Shown here: positions 9,368 to 12,076 of the stretch, piece by piece
Numbering within the stretch: the stretch's first letter is position 1
How the letters are laid out: each line of letters opens with the position of its first letter
Assembly (NCBI GenBank): GCA_025349905.2
Contig: MU625089.1
Coordinates: forward strand, 1-12,076
From: Blastocladiella britannica
Taxonomy: Eukaryota > Blastocladiomycota > Blastocladiomycetes > Blastocladiales > Blastocladiaceae
Direction: 5' to 3'
Length of the DNA stretch: 12,076 bases
Program-made: the position numbers and the translations under genes
The notes under the pieces: generated by a model
Seen by the model: only the letters and a program-made list of their open reading frames with translations
What the model was told of the DNA's origin: nothing
Database searches by the model: none

Positions 9368-10640
9368 CTACGAGCGACCCATTGTCCGAAAGGGTACCAG
9401 CTTGGCCTGATCCCATGGACCATATACCACACTGTTGAGTTCGTGGTCAGTGATTGTTTTGAGAACATCGTTGGAGCAATGCAGAGCAGTAAAAAAACAA
9501 AGGAATATACGCACTTTTTAATGTGTGCCCCGGTGGTATGGATCCAAATGGGGCTCGCAACCGAAATGCATATCAGCGCCAAACCGTAGATGCCACCAAT
9601 GACTGGCTCAAGTTGGGTCCAAATCACAAACACCGCTGCAACCGTGACTGCCATGAGCGCATAGAGTGAACGAGCATCAGCTGTCGCCATGGGCGCTGAT
9701 CGGAGTGCCATTGGAGATGCCACAAAGCAGAGCACGGCCATTTGCAAAAGCGCAAATACGGCGAATGAGGAGGTCAAGCGTGACCCAAGCACAACCGATC
9801 CGCACACTGCGCAGTTTGTCGCAATAGAAACTGGAAAGCTGTCGTTTTCTTTAATTGTGGTGAGCATGAGGGGACAGAGTGGAAGTGAAAAGAGTGTACC
9901 CAAAAGAACCCGAAATGCCTCGGCGATAGTCATTCAGGAGCAGATTCCCAATAAAAAGCCCAGCGGCAATAGCATAAATTGAGTCGCTGCTCACATCCTC
10001 GGTCAAGGTCCGCAAGATTGGCGCGAATGCGAGCAAGGTCATCAAAAATACTGAAATCAGTTTTGCTTGACTTGCAACTGTCCCATAGTTTTTTGAAGTC
10101 AATTTGGTTGGATCGGCAGGTATAGTCCAGAGGCGGCAGCGGGTAATGCAATGATATGCGTACGGGCAACCAGATTACCAGTCCCAGGCGAGGAGGACAA
10201 GCTTAAGATCAACCCAAGAAAAAATGTCAATATTGGATCGGCTTCGCAAATCATCGCCATTTCTTGACACACGGCATGAACGGAAAAAAAAAATAACCTT
10301 ACGACGGTCGCAAAAATTGCGCCCATGGTTGCCCAGGAAGTACAAATTAGCGTCGAGGGTGAAATAGAGCCCGCCTCGAGCAAGTAAAATGATGCGATAA
10401 ACGCCATGACCACCGACAAGTGAAAAGAGACGCGTAAAGATCCAAGAAACAGGGCAGACAGGGAGGGCCGGTGCACATTGTCTGTTGGTGGAATCGTAAG
10501 GTGGGCGGTGACCGACCAACAATAAAATGGAATGAAACCAAATGACCATTGGTGCGCAGCAAGTGTAGAAACGATGGCGGGACATGGTTGTCCGGATACG
10601 GCTGTCGCAGGTACAGGACCTTGCGCCAGGGCGACACCAT
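9368..10640 (-). CDS. GPI2: PIG-C/Gpi2 subunit of the GPI-GlcNAc transferase
   Basis: ER membrane subunit of the complex that transfers GlcNAc to phosphatidylinositol, the first step of GPI-anchor synthesis. Proposed minus-strand exons are 10640-10547, 10481-10298, 10201-10164, 10077-9900, 9838-9515 and 9431-9368, giving 293 residues against 297 in human. Firm blocks are PWRKVLYLRQPYPDN at the N-terminus, FAPILRTLTEDVSSDSIYA, the GSRL motif after intron 4, and YGPWDQA near the C-terminus. The rest is strongly hydrophobic. Donors are GTCATT, GTTATT, GTACGC, GTACAC and GTGCGT. Introns 1, 4 and 5 are well fixed by homology. Intron 2 and the small third exon are uncertain: the exon could instead end at 10179 (donor GTAATC). 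Both versions keep the frame and give an 11-16 residue linker of plausible length. The start matches the MxxSPWK beginning of yeast Gpi2. Confidence 0.87.
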
Positions 10641-10713
10641 TTGCTGTCAAAATATTGTTGTTGTTGTTGATCGTCGTCCTCTTTCGAAAACCATTGCTGT
10701 CCTCAACCAACAA
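10641..10713. promoter_or_regulatory. 73-bp bidirectional promoter between PIG-C and mL44
   Basis: Only 73 bp separate the two divergent ATGs. The gap contains a (TTG)5 run at 10655-10669 and no TATA box. Both genes begin in a similar context, AGCAAATG for PIG-C and ACAAATG for mL44. Part of the promoter function may lie inside the first exons. Confidence 0.6.
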
Positions 10714-11913
10714 ATGTTCCCGACATCGACTGCTGCTCTGCGCTCCACCCTCCGCGCTTCCGTTGCCCGTACGACCTATTATCGTTATCCTCAAAATACT
10801 CAGGTAAATTGGCAACTTACGAACGCAATGTTTGTCCAGGCGCGGCAATGGTACGCGGCCTTGCCACGGCACCCGCACCCGCGTCCTCCGCCGCGGTGAA
10901 CGCGTTTGTCGCGCGCACGGGCTTTCGTCTTTCGTCCCCGGACACTTTGCAGCAGGCGCTTACCCATCGCACCTTTGACCACGGCCGCCAACCGTCCAAC
11001 GACCGCCTCGAGTTTTTGGGTACACACCTTTCCAACTGAAGCTCATAATACAGTATAATTCAACATATCTGCCTGCGCTGGTGGACATTTATAACAGGAC
11101 AGCAAGCGCTCGGCCTCTACGTCACCGAGTACGTGCACGCCAAATACCCTAACATCCCCGCGGACGCGCTCCGTGACGCCGTCAACGCGTACACCTCGCC
11201 CGCAAGCCTGTCGATTCTTGGCCGCAGCTTGGGTGTGCAGGATGTGATGCGCTGGACCGCCCATGTGCGTCTTCTTTTTTTTTCGTTTTGTTTATGCGCG
11301 TCGCGTTTTTAGGGCGAAAGAAAACTCTGACAACCCTTGCCTTGCTCATGCCAACAGGACGCAGCCAAGTCGGGCGAGTCGCACATGGTGGCCAAGGTGA
11401 TGAAGGCGCTGATTGGCGCTCTCTATCACGACAAGGGTGCCATGGCGGCCCGCAAGTTTATTCACGCGTCGCTCCTGTCCAAGGACCTCGACATGGAGGC
11501 AGTGCTTGCCATCAAGGAACCCAAGCGCTTGCTCGCTGCGCTGCTCAAGCGCCAGCAGCGGGAACGGCCCGTGTCGCGCATGCTTCACGAGACTGGCCGC
11601 CACTCGGCCGCGCCCGTCTTTGTGGTCGGCGTCTTCTCTGGCACGCGCAAGATTGGCGAGGCCGCAGGAAGCTCGATCAAGATGGCCGAGCACCGGGTAC
11701 GCTTCGTCATCATTTTGCCCTTTTTTCTTTGAATGCTCAACCAACAACTGACACGATCGTTCAACACCATAGGCGGCAAAGGACGCGCTGATGAAGCACT
11801 TTTTGACCGAGGTGGGCAAGCCCCTCCTCCCGAGCGAGACTGAGGGCATGGCGGAGGAGGACGCGCTGACCTTTGTTGGCACCAAGGTCGCAGACACGCT
11901 TCCCGTCCTGTGA
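10714..11913 (+). CDS. MRPL44: Mitochondrial large-subunit ribosomal protein mL44
   Basis: Mitoribosomal protein of the MRPL44 (animal)/MRPL3 (yeast) family, with an RNase III-like fold followed by a dsRNA-binding domain. Exons are 10714-10768, 10840-11019, 11098-11264, 11358-11696 and 11773-11913, giving 293 residues. Donors are GTACGA, GTACAC, GTGCGT and GTACGC. The start is Arg/Ser/Ala-rich without acidic residues, a good mitochondrial presequence. The RNase III block LTHRTFDHG..NDRLEFLG ends in QQ where active enzymes have GD (Q80). The second acidic pair is replaced by Lys (K147, K150 in AKVMKALIGA). It should therefore be structural, not catalytic. The dsRBD spans about 190-265, with APVFVVGVFSGTRKIGEAAGSSIKMAE crossing towards the last exon. 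Intron 1 is set at 71 bp because the alternative GTAAAT donor would give 36 bp and break the frame. Confidence 0.9.
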
Positions 11914-11990
11914 TAGTGCTGGTGGTACTTTGTACGGAATTCTCGTGTCCCAATCCTTCCATCCGAATTACAACTCTCATCTTTCCAGCG

Positions 11991-12074
11991 TCAAACCAGA
12001 CCGGTTTTCTCGTCGATATTTCTGTCAGCCCTTCCATAAGCATTTTTTTGGTCCAGTAGAACCCAATGGACATC
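11991..12074 (-). CDS. Possible 3' end of a minus-strand gene entering from the right edge
   Basis: A minus-strand frame runs 27 codons from the edge to a TGA and contains WVLLDQKNAYGRADRNID. The composition looks protein-like. The 77-bp gap to the mL44 stop fits the convergent spacings in this window (42 and 99 bp). The length is too short to be significant and I cannot name a family. The DQKNAYGR string faintly recalls motif A of some reverse transcriptases, which is not enough for a call. Otherwise 11914-12076 shows nothing beyond a probable mL44 3' UTR. Confidence 0.22.
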   Translation of the reverse strand, partial: DVHWVLLDQKNAYGRADRNIDEKTGLV

Positions 12075-12076
12075 CA

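Noticed and set aside
10178..10270. Third-frame string SWVDLKLVLLAW in PIG-C intron 2, resembling the family's WADLK segment
   Set aside because: Using it would duplicate the segment, because QAKLISVFLMTLLAFAPIL already aligns there without gaps, and it would break the spacing to the next block.
10804..10839. 36-bp intron (GTAAAT..CCAG) in mL44
   Set aside because: It is far shorter than all others and leaves the next exon out of frame; the 71-bp intron from GTACGA keeps the frame.

Overview
This is a compact, GC-rich eukaryotic nuclear segment with eight protein genes and at least 23 short spliceosomal introns. The introns are mostly 57-102 bp, often carry a T-run after the donor, and have CTAAC/CTGAC/TTGAC-like branch sites. 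Most reading frames are broken by these introns, so I rebuilt each gene by joining exons at GT..AG sites that restore family homology and keep the frame. The proteins look fungal/opisthokont. A lebercilin-family (ciliary) gene implies a flagellated organism, so a zoosporic fungus (chytrid or blastocladiomycete grade) is the best guess. That placement is inference and could not be tested here.

Layout, left to right. 1-460: no convincing gene, but degenerate GT-rich repeats with four GGAAACG motifs and a TATATAA. 461-889 (-): ribosomal protein eS21 (RPS21), 3 exons. 890-1280: divergent promoter region, with a possible 5' UTR intron for RPS21. 1281-2215 (+): phosphatidylinositol synthase (PIS1), 5 exons. 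2315-3286 (-): ribosomal protein uL13 (RPL13A/RPL16), with an 18-nt first coding exon and a 366-bp intron whose two ends can pair. 3511-4517 (+): Nup35/Nup53-type nucleoporin, 2 exons. 4606-7907 (+): a 977-residue lebercilin coiled coil joined to four fibronectin type III domains, 6 exons. 8015-9325 (+): KRR1, 2 exons. 9368-10640 (-): PIG-C/Gpi2, 6 exons. 10714-11913 (+): mitochondrial large-subunit protein mL44 (MRPL44/MRPL3), 5 exons. A short open frame enters from the right edge on the minus strand.

Genes are packed tightly. Convergent stops lie 42 and 99 bp apart, and the PIG-C and mL44 start codons are separated by only 73 bp. Four genes serve ribosomes (eS21, uL13, KRR1, mL44). Two serve consecutive lipid steps: PIS1 makes the phosphatidylinositol that the PIG-C-containing complex modifies to start GPI anchors. 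One is a nuclear-pore gene and one is probably ciliary. This is housekeeping content, not an operon or a mobile island. The most unusual items are the lebercilin-FN3 architecture with phase-1 introns at FN3 borders, the pairing stem in the uL13 intron, and donor sites that nearly always carry a pyrimidine, usually C, at +4.
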